Shown here piece by piece: positions 29,082-40,306 of a DNA stretch of 64,000 nucleotides (the first letter of the stretch is position 1; each line of letters begins with the position of its first letter). This DNA comes from Astragalus membranaceus (taxonomy: Eukaryota > Streptophyta > Magnoliopsida > Fabales > Fabaceae). Under the pieces are notes generated by a model. The model did no database searches. It was not told the DNA's origin and worked only from the letters and a program-made list of their open reading frames with translations. The DNA lies in NCBI GenBank assembly GCA_039519185.1, contig CM076849.1, positions 70,116,784 to 70,180,783 on the forward strand, written 5' to 3'. Made by a program: the position numbers and the translations under genes.

Positions 29082-31312
29082 AGCCATCAGACGGCTCCCA
29101 CTCCGGTATGACAGGTACATCATGGACCACAGCATCCTGAACTACATCCCCAGGTATTGCCACACCAGGAAACAAAGCCTCTATTATACGGTTCATAGGC
29201 AACTCTATCTCTAAGGTCTGATGAGCAGTAATAACAGTCATGGGTACTCCCTGTGACCCGTCAGTAGTCTAAGTCACACCGGTATAAGTAATGGTCTGAG
29301 TCACTGGGTCGATCTCCCAGATGGGATCTCCCATATCCTCCAGAAATCTAATCTTCCTGTGCCCAGAGTGTCCGAAAGTCTCCTCCGATGTCATCTGAAA
29401 TGTAAGGGGTGAAATACTCGTACACAAGTTTGCAACACTATGGTTACACAAGTTACATATAATAAGATACAGTCATAAGTAACAATCATATATAGACGTA
29501 AAAAGTGATCCCCATCAGACTAATTCAAAACCACGCACTTAATTACACACAATCATTAAGTCCTGAAAAAAACATGACGGACAGCATAGTGAAAACAATT
29601 ATCGATAGTTAGTTAAATACTAGACATCATACTTATCCTGTAATCCATCAACAAAGTTAGTCTACCAACTAGAATAATATACTCAACCTACTCCATGGAT
29701 ATTTCTCTATCCTCTTGAGCGTAAGGCCATTTCAACTGCCATAACATGATTGTTTGCAATGAGAAGACATCCAATCTATACCCCAATCATTCTGGCCCGA
29801 GCGCTGCACCTTATTATAGATAGTCCTGTACAGTCAGGCTCACCGTGTCGGGTAGTACGATTTCCCCCAGCCAGAATTGCTACAACTGACCATTGGTAGG
29901 AGTTCGAAACACAAGTGCCCCCGGAAGGTCTGTAGTCGACCCAACCGAACCTATCCTCAGTCTTATATACTTGATAGTTCTATAAGAAACATCATGTAGT
30001 AGCTCTTAGTAAAATCATCAGTCTTACTAATCTAATCCATAATCAACTTGACAATTCAGGTCTTAGAATCCATAGAACAACTTATGAAATACACCTTAAC
30101 TTATCAGTCCTCTTAAGTCATATCACTAAGTCTATTATTATATCACTAAGTAAAATAGACAACCAACATTCTCAACTAAACTCAAAATATACTAATTTGA
30201 CACATTTGCATAGAACTCAAACAAATCAAAATCACACAAATCACCTAAGAATAACTAGATAATATGTATACAAGCAACACCCAATTTGTGTTCATCAACT
30301 TATTATTAGTATTTCCCCTTACCTTGAAATTGTTCCAAACTAGCTTGATGGTCAACACTTGCTTCAATTTCTACAACACCTATTACTCATCAAAACAACT
30401 ATGTCTTAATTCACTATAATCATAACTAAATCATAACTAAAATTATTCTACTAAAATTTTACTTAATACCTATGTTGTTTAAAGAGTAATAGACATTTTT
30501 TAAAGGAAAACAATCCATTTGATATACATAGTTTTTATTCACAAATTTTAGGTGTAATGAGTATGTATCTAACCTATAGTTTAAAATAACCTAAAACTCA
30601 ACAAAAATTCCAACGTAAAAAAAACAAGCATAATAAAATGAAACAAAAAAAAAACTTGACCTCTATTGTTGTTTGTTGGTTGGAAAGAATTAAAGAGAGA
30701 GAGATAAAAACAAACTAAAGAGTAAAAAAAATAAAAAATAACAAGTGAAAGAAAGAGATAATGAATTGAGAGGTTTTAAAAAAACCTGATGAGCCGGAAC
30801 GAGGAAGAAAGTTAGGTCCAGAATGTGTCAGTGTTTTTGAGTGAGGTGATGCCTTTATTTATACTAACATCAGTCTGTTTTCCACACCCCCATTACCTAC
30901 CCGTGCCGGTAGTTTGTTTTCTTTTGCAACACTCTTCTCTTTTGTCTATATATTTATTTACTTATTTGCTATACTGATAATAATAAAAGACTTATTTTTA
31001 AGTAATTAAAATTCTGCAGATAGAATTTTGATCTTTATATCTTATAGAACTTAGCGAACTAAATTTCAAAATTTTTCGATAAGTTTGGACTTTTTAGTGC
31101 AGTACAATTTGTACTGACACATACTTTTTAGCTATAATTTGATAGAGGTTTAAGTTCAAATATTTTTCATAACCTTCTATAATATTTCTCTCTAATCCTA
31201 CAAAATTATTTTTCTTAAAAACGCTCTCTAGATACTAGACTAATTATTATTTCACATAAGGTAAATAAAAAATTATAATACACACAAAGGCAGTAAAATT
31301 CAGGGTGTTACA
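29082..31312 (-). repeat. Repeat X, copy 2, right part
   Basis: It continues the sequence of 9488-9850 after element A and matches 8087-9305 up to about 30318. From there to 31312 it is unique in the window and AT-rich, with a minus-strand TATA-like box (TATAAATAAAG) near 30855-30865. It ends GGGTGTTACA, so the minus strand starts TGTAACACCC, as gypsy LTRs often do. The frame equivalent to 8039-8437 is broken here. Confidence 0.6.
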
Positions 31313-31313
31313 G

Positions 31314-31606
31314 CAGCAGAGTGAATTTTTGGCATCATCATTGACTTGGGCAACGTCCGTTGAAGATTGTGTTTGGCAACATTTTTAACAATTGTAATAA
31401 TAAAAATGTGAGACTGGCGGATCTAGGAGTTTGGCGTGATGAACATTGGAAGTGGAATTTTTCTTTTTTCGCAGGTGTTGGATCCGCATTCAGTGATGAA
31501 GTTGATGAGTTGTTGACGATTCTGCGTGATGTTCATATGTCCTGTGGAGTTGCTGACCGATGGTGTTGGTTTATTGATCTGCTAAAATCCTTCACGGCTC
31601 GGTCTT
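31314..31606 (+). pseudogene. LINE fragment, copy 2
   Basis: It aligns with 7135-7428 over its whole length with few differences and shares the internal TGA, so the nonsense change is older than the duplication. The first half of the LINE fragment (6842-7134) is missing here; repeat X adjoins instead. Confidence 0.75.
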
Positions 31607-32384
31607 CACTACAAGAATAAACTTTCCGAGGGATTGTAGGACTTATCGGCGGATTGTATCCGCCGCAAACTTGCCAGCGGAATTAGGGACTTTCCGGCGG
31701 ACTTATCCACGGCAAACATTTCCGGCGGATTTCGAGGTATTTCCGACGGATCTGGTTTACGAATTTTTTTTTTGAAAAAAACATCAAAATCCGCCGGAAA
31801 TGTTTGCGAGGATAAATCCGCCGGAAAGTCCCTAATTCCGCAGGTAAGTTTGCGGTGGATAAAAATCTACCGGAAAAGCTTGGAAGCGCCAATTTTGAAT
31901 TTCAAAAATCCGCCGGAAACACCCTAAATCCGCCGGAAATTACAGTTCCGACGGATTCGTGTTTTGACCGTTGATTTTCGTTTCTCTATATAAATCTCTT
32001 CTCCACTTCTTCTTCTTCACACCTCTACCAATCTATCTTCTCTCTACTAAATCTCTTGCTCTCTACCAATCCCTTCTCCACTTCTCTCTACTAATCTCTT
32101 CCTCTCGTTGACAAATTTCTTCGATATAAGGTATATTTGTAACATTAGTTAATATTTTTAGCTTTTGAATTATTTTATAATATGAGTTTGTTACTAATTG
32201 TGGTGTTGTTTGTTTAGGTATTGTTTGGGTTCCTCCTCTTTCCTCTTTGTTTATAATATTAATTTTTTAAATAAAACGATTTTTAAAAAAAATAATATTT
32301 ATTTTTTAAAAATAATTAAATTTAAAAAAACGGTTTTTCGGTGGATTTGTGGACTTTCCGGCGGATAAACCATACGAATTTTTT
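31607..32384 (+). mobile_element. CACTA 5' region, copy 2, with promoter
   Basis: It starts CACTACAAGAAT and carries the same GGCGGAT/ATCCGCC subterminal array as copy 1, then continues past the point where copy 1 breaks. A TATA box (TATATAAA, 31987-31994), a CT-rich leader and a plausible leader intron (GT at 32131 to AG at 32217) look like the start of a transposase gene. No transposase coding follows and no 3' terminus is visible: the LINE frame resumes at about 32385. It is an internally deleted, immobile remnant. Confidence 0.65.
31987..31994 (+). promoter_or_regulatory. Putative CACTA transposase promoter TATA box
   Basis: TATATAAA, about 380 bases from the CACTA end and just beyond the subterminal repeats, followed by a CT-rich leader with a GT-AG intron candidate. 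This is the usual position of the transposase promoter. Confidence 0.45.
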
Positions 32385-32815
32385 TTGGGGTTTTGGGCTT
32401 GCGATTTTTCTTTGAGGGTGTGGGGCGAGATTGGTCGTTGGCTGAATGTTCAAGTGCCTTGCCCATCTACTTTAATTGATCATTTTCTACGCTATGGCGA
32501 CCTTTGTACTGGTAAGAAAGCGAAGAGGATCAAGCATCTTATTTGGTTGACAACTTGTTGGTGTCTTTGGCTATCTCGTAACGGTGTTTGTTTTAGAAGG
32601 GTAGAGTCAAATGTAGACTCGATAGTGGCCCAGGTGAAGTTCTTAACTTGGGGCTGGTTCATTTACGGGGTGGGAAGGAATTCTTGTTGTATTCCATCAC
32701 TATGGTGGAATAATGCATTTTCATGTATAAATAACCTGTGATTTCATCCTTGTATTTGTTGTTTTGAGCACTCCTAGTGCTCCTATTAATGCAACATTGC
32801 TTATGAAAAAAAAAT
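32385..32815 (+). pseudogene. LINE C-terminal end with poly(A)
   Basis: The frame resumes the LINE protein after the CACTA insertion: VWGEIGRWL, then LTTCWCLWLSRN, typical of the zinc-binding end of plant LINE proteins, with a stop codon at about 32739. A short 3' untranslated part with GAGCACTCCTAGTGCTC, a potential hairpin, leads to a poly(A) run at 32803-32812. Part of the domain is missing at the CACTA junction. Confidence 0.7.
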
Positions 32816-33530
32816 AGTTAATTTTTTTAACTGTTCCATTTGCCGACTAAGAACACTATGATATCTATTCATCACTAACACTAATAACAAAGGAGCAACA
32901 ACATTGTACTGTTTAACCTAATCCTAATCTAAATTAGAATAGGAATCATGAGGCAAAGAAAGAAATCGATGATGATAAGAACAAGACAATAGAAAAAAGG
33001 AACAAAGAGAAATTTGGCAATGGCATTATCACCTATCAATCTCACGTGCAAATTCTTTTTGCCGAGCCAAGTGAAGAGTACGCTGGGAAGTATCGTTTTC
33101 GACGCCCAACATTGATGCCAGAAATGGGTTCCGTGGTTGGCCAACGCGCATTATCTTCCAAAACGAAAACTACCACTATGTTTCCTTCGTTGACATGGTT
33201 TGGTCCCTTACCCACATTATTTTGCCTCTTTTTCAGCCTTTGTCTACGTGACGTGGACCCCACTTTGTTCCCTTCTTCCCCTACATCACCGTGTCTCTTC
33301 AACCTTTTTTTTTGCTTACTTCCTTTTCAACTCCCCACTTTTTGTGTGCTTTTGTTCGTCAATATATAAATGATCAAAGGTTTTTCACTTTCACCACATA
33401 AAAGGTATCTTATCCCAATTAGGTACTCCCTCCCCACCATTTTGTTACTTGTTTTAACTAAATCAATTTTTCCAAAACTTATTGTAGTATCACATTTTTA
33501 ATGAAATATTTAATATTTCTTTATTCATAC
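32816..33530. other. Intergenic region left of element E
   Basis: I see no convincing gene. A frame at 33046-33369 lacks recognisable features. Bases 33245-33260 hold two overlapping ACGT cores (CTACGTGACGTGG), the form of a G-box/ABRE pair. Before element E inserted, this region lay about 1.7 kb upstream of the GH3 gene. Confidence 0.4.
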
Positions 33531-34117
33531 TATTGAGATATGCCTTGTAATTCTATTGCTTGTAATAATAATAGGGGCTAAAGTGCTCCCGGGGTCCCTT
33601 ATCTTTATTTAAAGTAACGAATTAGTCCTTTATGTTTTTTTTGTCCCAAATAAGTCCTTTATCTTTCAAATTTTTGACACATAAATCCTTTTCCGTTAAC
33701 AGTGCTGATTTATGTGTCAAAAAAAAGGATTTATATGTTAAATATTTGAAACATAAAGGACTGATTTGGGACAGAAAAGGATTTATGTGTCAAAAATTAA
33801 AATATAAAGGACTGATTTGGGACAAAAAAAAGATAAAGGACCAAATCGTTACTTTAAATAAAGATAAGGGACCCCGGGAGCACTTTAACCTAATAATAGG
33901 TGTAGTTAGAAACCTAGACGAAATGGGCCAGTCGAAATTATGGGTCTGGGCCTGTTTCAGTGTATATAAATATAGACGTCAGTAGCATGTAATTTATAAC
34001 ATACTTTTATGAAATTCAGTGCAGCTTTTACCTAATATTATATTGCCCTAATCATTCCTCTTGTCCCTCTAGCGCCCCACTTCCTTTCTTGTCCCTTTCA
34101 CGTCTTTATCCCCAACA
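33531..34117 (+). repeat. Element E 5' LTR with MITE
   Basis: It equals the 263-bp 3' LTR plus a 315-bp foldback insertion and its target duplication. The TATA box TATATAAATA lies at 33963-33972, followed by GACGTCA. Confidence 0.9.
33576..33890. mobile_element. Foldback MITE in LTR of E
   Basis: The ends are GGCTAAAGTGCTCCCGGGGT and its near-complement ACCCCGGGAGCACTTTAACC. Inverted repeats continue inward through CTTTATTTAAAGTAACG and beyond, so nearly the whole 315 bases could fold into one hairpin. TAATAATAGG is duplicated on both sides (33566-33575, 33891-33900). The empty site is seen in the 3' LTR at about 38376-38391. A 9-10 bp duplication with long inverted repeats suggests a Mutator-type MITE. 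Confidence 0.8.
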
Positions 34118-34120
34118 AAC

Positions 34121-34133
34121 TGGTATCAAGAGC
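34121..34133 (+). other. Primer-binding site of element E
   Basis: TGGTATCAAGAGC, three bases after the LTR, is the copia initiator tRNA-Met site with one extra A. Confidence 0.7.
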
Positions 34134-34165
34134 TTGTTAGATCCTCACAAAATCTATCAAGATTC

Positions 34166-36261
34166 ATGGCAGCGCGAGACAACTCGGGTGGAGGTATTCC
34201 GGGGAACCTCCCAATCTTTGACGGAAAGGATTATGAACGTTGGTGTGCGCAGATGAAGGTGCTGTTTCGATATCAAGATGTAATTGATGTCGTGAATGAT
34301 GGTGTTCCACCCTTGGCAGCAAACGCCACTGAAGCGGTGAGGAACAACCACCATTCGCTGAGGAAGAAAGATGGAAAAGGGCTGTTTTGATTCACCAATG
34401 CGTTGATTCCAACATCCTGAACCTGATCGTCGACTGTGATTCAGCAAAGGCAGCTTGGGACATCCTAAAGAACTCGTATGGAGGAGCAGATAGGCTGAAG
34501 AAGATACGTCTACAGTCGCTCAGGAAGCAGTACGAGGGCTTGAAGATGACAGATGGAGAATCGATTGGAGATCTCATTACGAGGTTAGTAGCATTAACTA
34601 ATCAAATAAAAGGTAATGGTAAAACTGTGACTGAAGTAAATAAAGTCGAAAAGGTGCTCAGATCCTTAACCCTGGAATTCGACTATGTTGTTACTGCTAT
34701 CGAAGAATCCAAGGACCTAGATACGTTGAAGTTAGATGAACTTCAGGGTTCCTTAGAGGCGCATGAATTGAGAATAAGGCAGAGAAGTTCAGAGAAAGAA
34801 ACTGAACAGGCCTTGCTTTCATACTCCTCTAAGAGAAATTGGAAGGCAGGCAACAAGGAGAAGGGTAGAGAAAAGGGATCAAGCAGTAAGAAGAAAGAAC
34901 AAGGATCCTTCGACAAGAAGAAGGGAGACCTGTCGAAAGTTCAGTGTTATAACTGTCAGCAATTTGGGCATTATAGGAACAAGTGTAAAAACAAAAAAGT
35001 TCCTAGGGATAAAGATGCAGAAGCCAAGTTTGCTAATGACTCTGACTCTGACTCTGACTCAGAGGAGTTAATGCTGATGGCTGTCGAAGATGAGATTCGA
35101 CTCGATAAAGGAATTGCTGAAAGTAGCGAGCAAAATAGTGGGAACACTTCTATAAGTGGATTCACTTGCGATGCTCAAAATACTTGTGCAATGTGTGTGT
35201 GGCAGGGCAGTGGAAACACTGGTGATGCCTCCAACATTGCCAGCAATGATGATGGCGAATTGTCATTCATGACAGCTACTGACCCAGAATTACTGTTGTT
35301 GAAGGCTGATACAAATTCGACTGAAGAGAAGTCTGTCGAATGGTATCTCGACACAGGATGTTCAAATCACATGTGTTGTCACAAGGAGTGGTTTGTCGAA
35401 CTGGAGAAGATAAGCAAAAAGATAAGGTTTGCAGATAACAGTAGAGTTACTGCTGAAGGAGTAGGTACCATAAAGTTCCTGTCGAAAGATGGCAAGTGGT
35501 GCTACATCCAAGGGGTATTTTATGTACCGGCTATGAGGAGCAATCTGCTAAGTATTGGGCAAATGATTGAGAAAAACTTCACCGTCGAAATGGGTGATAA
35601 CAATCTCAGCTTGTTCGATTCGACCAAGAAGATGATCTTGAAGGTGTCGATGCAGAGTAACAGAACCTTCAAAATCAAACTGCAAGTAGTCGAAGAACAT
35701 TGTCTCCAGACCACTGTCGAAGAGGAGCACTGGAAATGGCATAGGAGATTTGGCCACCTCAACTTCAAGAGCTTGAGTCAGCTACATGAAAAGAAGATGG
35801 TTCATGGGTTTCCTGCAGTAAAAGTACCTGTCGAAGTTTGCGAGAGTTGTTGCAAGTCGAAGCAACCAAGAAACTCGTTTAAATCAGAAGTACCTAGCAG
35901 AGCAGAGAAGAAGCTAGAGGTGATATTTTCTGATGTCTATGGTCCTTTCGAAGTATGTTCCTTAGGAGGGAATAAATACTTTGTCACCTTCATTGACGAA
36001 TACACTAGAATGTCCTGGGTGTATTTGATCAAAAGGAAGAGTGAAGTACTAGAAATATTCAAGAAGTTTAAGGTAATGATTGAAAGCAGAGTGAATGTGC
36101 AATCAAAACCCTTAGAAGCGATGGAGGTGGTGAGTACAATTCTCATGGATTTGTCGAATTCTGTGAGAAAGAAGGAATTGTGCACGAAGTCACTGCACCT
36201 TACACACCTCAGCATAACGGTACTGCTGAGAGGAAAAACAGGACCATCCTCAATATGGTAA
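34166..36261 (+). pseudogene. Copia Gag, protease and integrase N-part (element E)
   Basis: The Gag N-terminus (34166-34390: FDGKDYERWCAQMK) shifts frame near 34385 and continues at 34387-36261 without a stop for 624 residues. Visible in order: Gag_2 region, CCHC knuckle CYNCQQFGHYRNKC, serine/aspartate repeat (SDSDSDSE), protease WYLDTGCSNHM with the catalytic Asp, the pre-integrase HWKWHRRFGHLNF, and the integrase core start (SDVYGPFE, FIDEYTRMSWVY). The frame is lost again near 36090. The start is the first Met after the primer-binding site. Apart from two single-base shifts this half is well preserved. Confidence 0.85.
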
Positions 36262-37449
36262 GAAGCATGTTGAAGGAGAAGAAACTACCTCATAGTTTAT
36301 GGGGAGAACTTGTAGCCACAGCAGTATACATTCTGAACAAATGCCCCACAAAAGAGATTGACTGGAAAGACACCTAAAGAAGCTTGGCTAGGAAGAAAGC
36401 CAAGTGTCAAGCATCTCAGAATAATTGGCTCAGTATGCTATAGACATGTCCCTGAGCAACTAAGAAGCAAGCTGGATGATAGAGCACAACAAATGATTCT
36501 TGTTGGCTATCATTCGACAGGAGCATACAAACTGTATGATCCTGTGCAGAAGAAAATAGTGAAAAGCAGAGATGTCGTAGTAGATGAGTCGAAACATTGG
36601 AACTGGGAAGAAGGCTGTGAGAAAACTACAATGATGGACTTCGACGAAGTCTCTGATCAAGATGATCAGAATGAAGAGGTCGAAACTGAAGAGCCAGAAG
36701 AACCCATTGTTGTCGAACCTTTAAGAAGGTCGCAAAGGGAAAGGCATAGATCAGTAAGACTTGAAGGATTCGACACTTACCTAGATTCTGCTATTACGGC
36801 AGAGGGAGACCTGACACACTTTGCACTAATGGCAGAAGCAGAACCAGTGAGCCTGGAGCAAGCCCTTAGTCACAAGCAGTGGAAGGAAGCAATGATTGAC
36901 GAGTTGAAATCAATCGAGAAGAATGATACGTGGAAGCTAGTCGAACTTCCAAAAGAAAAGAAAGCCATAGGGGTGAAGTGGGTCTTCAAGACCAAAGTCA
37001 AGCCCAATGGAGAAGTGGCCAAGTACAAGGCCAGGCTAGTAGCCAAAGGGTTCCTGCAGAAACCTGGTTTGGATTTCAATGAGGTCTTTGCCCCAGTAGC
37101 CAGGATCGAAACCATAAGATTAGTAGTAGCATTGGCAAGTCATAGAGGCTGGCCCCTACATCAACTAGATTTAAAGTCAGCATTTTTGAATGGACCTCTG
37201 GAGGAGGAAGTCTATGTTTGTCAACCACCTGGTTTTGAGTCGAAGGGTAAAGAAGACAAAGTCTATAAGCTGGAGAAGGCCCTGTATGGGCTCAAGCAAG
37301 CTCCAAGAGCGTGGAACAAGAGAATTGATGGATTTCTCTTGGCTCAGAAGTTCACTAGATGCACTAATGAACATGGAGTATATGTGAAGAAGAATGGAAC
37401 TTCGACTCAGTTGTTGTTGTGTCTGTACGTAGATGATGTCCGAATTTGA
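36180..37449 (+). pseudogene. Copia integrase C-part and reverse transcriptase (element E)
   Basis: Bases 36180-36377 carry the integrase end (TPQHNGTAERKNRTIL). After a shift near 36350 the frame 36358-37449 continues: KTPKEAWLGRKPS, an acidic linker, then RT with KWVFKTKVKPNGEVAKYKARL, QLDLKSAFLNGPL and LCLYVDD. Directly after YVDD a deletion removes about 60 bases of the usual sequence and shifts the frame. The catalytic aspartates are present but the protein would end there. Confidence 0.85.
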
Positions 37450-38338
37450 AATGAGTGATCTGGGACATCTATCATATTTCTTGGGGATGGAGTTTACCAA
37501 GACAAGTAAGGGTATACTCCTGCACCAGTCGAAGTATGCAGCTGATATCCTGAAAAGATTCGACATGAGCAACTGCAAGGAAGTTTCGACACCATCAGAC
37601 ACTAGCAGCAAGCTGTCGAAAGACGACGAAGGGATTGAAGTAGATGCCACATTGTTCAAACAGATCGTGGGCTCCCTAAGGTACCTGTGCAACACTCGAC
37701 CTGACATTATGTTTAGTGTCGGAATGATCAGCAGATTCATGGAGAAGCCGAAAAGCTCTCACATGGTAGCTGCAAAAAGAGTACTAAGGTATGTAAAGGG
37801 AACACAAAGTTATGGTATTCTGTTCCCTAGCAAGAGTGTGTAGAAGAATGGTAATGAAGTGTTTGGCTACACTGACTCCGACTGGAGTGGAGACAGGAGT
37901 GATCGAAAAAGCATAAGTGGGTATGTCTTTATGTATGGATCGACACCCATCCCTTGGTGCTCGAAGAAGCAAAGTATAGTTGCATTGTCCTCGTGTGAAG
38001 CAGAGTATGTAGCTGCTTCCTTTGCAGCATGTCAAGCATCATGGATGAGCATGCCATTGGTCGAAATTGGAGTGCACAGGGTCGAAGCAATGAAGTTGTT
38101 GATCGACAACAAGTCTACGATAGATCTCGCAAGGAACCTTGTCGCACATGGTAGGTCGAAGCACATAGAGACCAGATATCACTTCCTGCGTGATCAAGTA
38201 AACAATGAGAAGCTGAATCTGGAATATTGCTGTTCGGAACTTCAAGTAGCTGATGCAATGACCAAGCCATTGCAAAAGGGAAAATTCGAAGAATTGAGAA
38301 CAATGCTTGGGATGATGTCACTCAGCAATGTGAATTAG
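37433..38338 (+). pseudogene. Copia RT end and RNase H (element E)
   Basis: Bases 37433-37843 resume RT (FEMSDLGHLSYFLGMEF, SKYAADILKRFDM, GSLRYL, RPDI, RYVKGT). A TAG at 37841 then interrupts. Bases 37859-38338 encode RNase H (GYTDSDWSGD, ISGYVF, WCSKKQSIVALSSCEAEY, HIETRYHFLRDQV), ending before the polypurine tract. The pieces share a frame relation with the upstream RT apart from the deletion and the stop. Confidence 0.85.
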
Positions 38339-38345
38339 GAGGGAA
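38337..38345 (+). other. Polypurine tract of element E
   Basis: AGGAGGGAA directly before the 3' LTR start TATTGAG. Confidence 0.7.
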
Positions 38346-38608
38346 TATTGAGATATGCCTTGTAATTCTATTGCTTGTAATAATAATAGGTGTAGTTAGA
38401 AACCTAGTCGAAATGGGCCAGTCGAAATTAAGGGCCTGGGCCTGTTTCAGTGTATATAAATATAGACGTCAGTAGCATGTAATTTATAACCTACTTTTAT
38501 GAAATTCAGTGCAGCTTTTACCTAATATTATATTGCCCTAATCATTCCTCTTGTCCCTCTAGCGCCGCCACTTCCTTTCTTGTCCCTTTCACGTCTTTAT
38601 CCCCAACA
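38346..38608 (+). repeat. Element E 3' LTR
   Basis: 263 bp, TATTGAG to CCCAACA, uninterrupted. TATA box TATATAAATA at 38453-38462, then GACGTCA (a TGACG-type site on the minus strand). It faces the GH3 gene. Confidence 0.9.
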
Positions 38609-38613
38609 CATAC

Positions 38614-40076
38614 CACTCTTTATTATGAGAACTTTTTTCTTCAAATAAATTCTTCACATTTATTTATTTAGAGAGATAAAAGGTTAAATGGTTAATTAAA
38701 TAACACTTTTTTAAAAACTATACTACTAATTATTTTTCTTAAGGAGTGTACAAAAATCTTAAACTGCATACAAAATGGGACTGGATGGGTAGTTTAGTTG
38801 ACGAATTAAGAACTTTGAATGACCAACTATAAGGAAGGTGTTTGGTGTTCAAACTTTAGAAACATATCTCTCCCTCTCTCTCCGTAATAGTTAATTACTA
38901 ATATTTATCTATAAAAAATACTTACATTTCTGAGTCCTACCTGATATTTGGTTAAGATGGCCTAAATTAATTCTAATTTAGCCAAATAAATGTTTAATAG
39001 ATGAATAATAATAAAAAATTTAAATGAATAATGAATTTGAACGTTATTAACTACGATATTTAGGTATTTAATTACATCTAGATTTAAACACTTAGAGAAT
39101 CGTTGCTAATCACTTATTCATTTGAATTAGGTGTACGAATAACACAAAATATAAGGGAAATGGTATTTGTATTTTGTTGTTTGGTTTCTCTTGGGTGTGC
39201 AACTGTGCATTATAACTCGTGAAATGTATTTTTCTTATTGTTATTTGTTTCAGTCAACTATGTATCACAAAAGGTTAAGAATAAGTGTTTTTTTATTTGG
39301 AAATACTACTGATCAGACATATTTTTAAAAGAAGAATAAATTTTTGTAAAAAATTTGGATCACAATTTTAAACGAACACTTAACAAATACAAAAGGGACT
39401 GAAACTCGTTGTCCATCTCTTTTTCTAATGTGTCCTTTTCATTATTTACTTTATTGAATAATGATTACCTAGCTTTTTTTTTAATGACGATGTTTTCTTT
39501 TGCTAGTTGTTAGTTTTTGATAAATTGTCATTTTCAAAAAATACGCGAGTCATTAAAATATTCACATATTGAAAAGATATTCTTGGATAAACATCTCTCT
39601 CACCTTTTAGAGTGTAAAAAAAGAAGTAGAAAAAAAAAAGAAAAAATTATGGAATAAAAAAAAGGACTATAGTATGTATGATATTTATTTGTGGTTTCAT
39701 CTAAACCGAAAAAAAGACTAAAACGGTATGAGTTTTGTGATTGGTGCTCAAACCCTTTAACTCCTATTTTTTTTTTAACTCAACCCTTTAACTCCTATTA
39801 ACGCTTGTTATCTTATGAACTTTGAGTGTATTGAATGAATGAAGTATCTCTTGGGTATTTGCTTTTAATGAATAATAATAATATCCTATGTTATAAAAAA
39901 AAAATGGTTGATAGGATAGGAGATTAGGAGTCCACATAATAGAAAGACTTTTACTAAAAAGTTTGAAGATGGAGAATAGTAGTAAATGACCTCCATCACA
40001 TGGGTCCTACTTTGATGACATGGCATTTCCTAGTTTGTAGATAGTAGACTCACTCCCCCGGTCCCTACTTTTCTCC
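38614..40076 (+). promoter_or_regulatory. Upstream region of the GH3 gene
   Basis: AT-rich and non-coding. I looked for the classic auxin response core TGTCTC (or GAGACA) and for TGTCGG on both strands and found none. Only partial TGTC cores occur (for example TGTCTG on the minus strand near 39313 and TGTCAT near 39526 and, on the minus strand, 40016). Its length is set by the insertion of element E at 38608. Confidence 0.45.
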
Positions 40077-40084
40077 TATATAAA
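40077..40084 (+). promoter_or_regulatory. GH3 core promoter TATA box
   Basis: TATATAAA, about 230 bases before the start codon, followed by a CT-rich leader (CCTCTCCTCTCC) typical of plant 5' untranslated regions. Transcription probably starts near 40110. Confidence 0.6.
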
Positions 40085-40306
40085 CTCTACAACGTGCACT
40101 CCTCTCACTACAACACAACACAAATACATTCACCACTTCTCATACAATACCCTCCTCTCCTCTCCTTTCAATCCCTTTTTTTCTCTCCTCTTCTTCCTTT
40201 ATATCTATCTATCTCCTTTCATTTCCCCAACTCACTCTTCATTTTACTACAAAATAAAACAAGTCAACCTTCAAATTCAAAGTGTTTTTGATAACACTAA
40301 ATTGAA

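Larger units (their letters stand above)
33531..38608 (+). mobile_element. Element E: Ty1/copia element
   Basis: The LTRs (33531-34117 and 38346-38608) are flanked by the 5-bp target duplication CATAC (33526-33530 and 38609-38613). The LTRs start TATTGAG instead of TG and end CAACA. Gag, protease, integrase, RT and RNase H follow in copia order with several frameshifts and one deletion beside the RT active site. By hand count the LTRs differ at about four positions plus a 1-bp indel in 263, so the insertion is young. It is in the same orientation as the GH3 gene 1.7 kb downstream. Confidence 0.9.

Noticed and set aside
33046..33369. 107-codon frame upstream of element E and its antisense partners
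   Set aside because: No recognised domain, poor codon pattern, low-complexity Phe/Leu-rich tail and no gene context.
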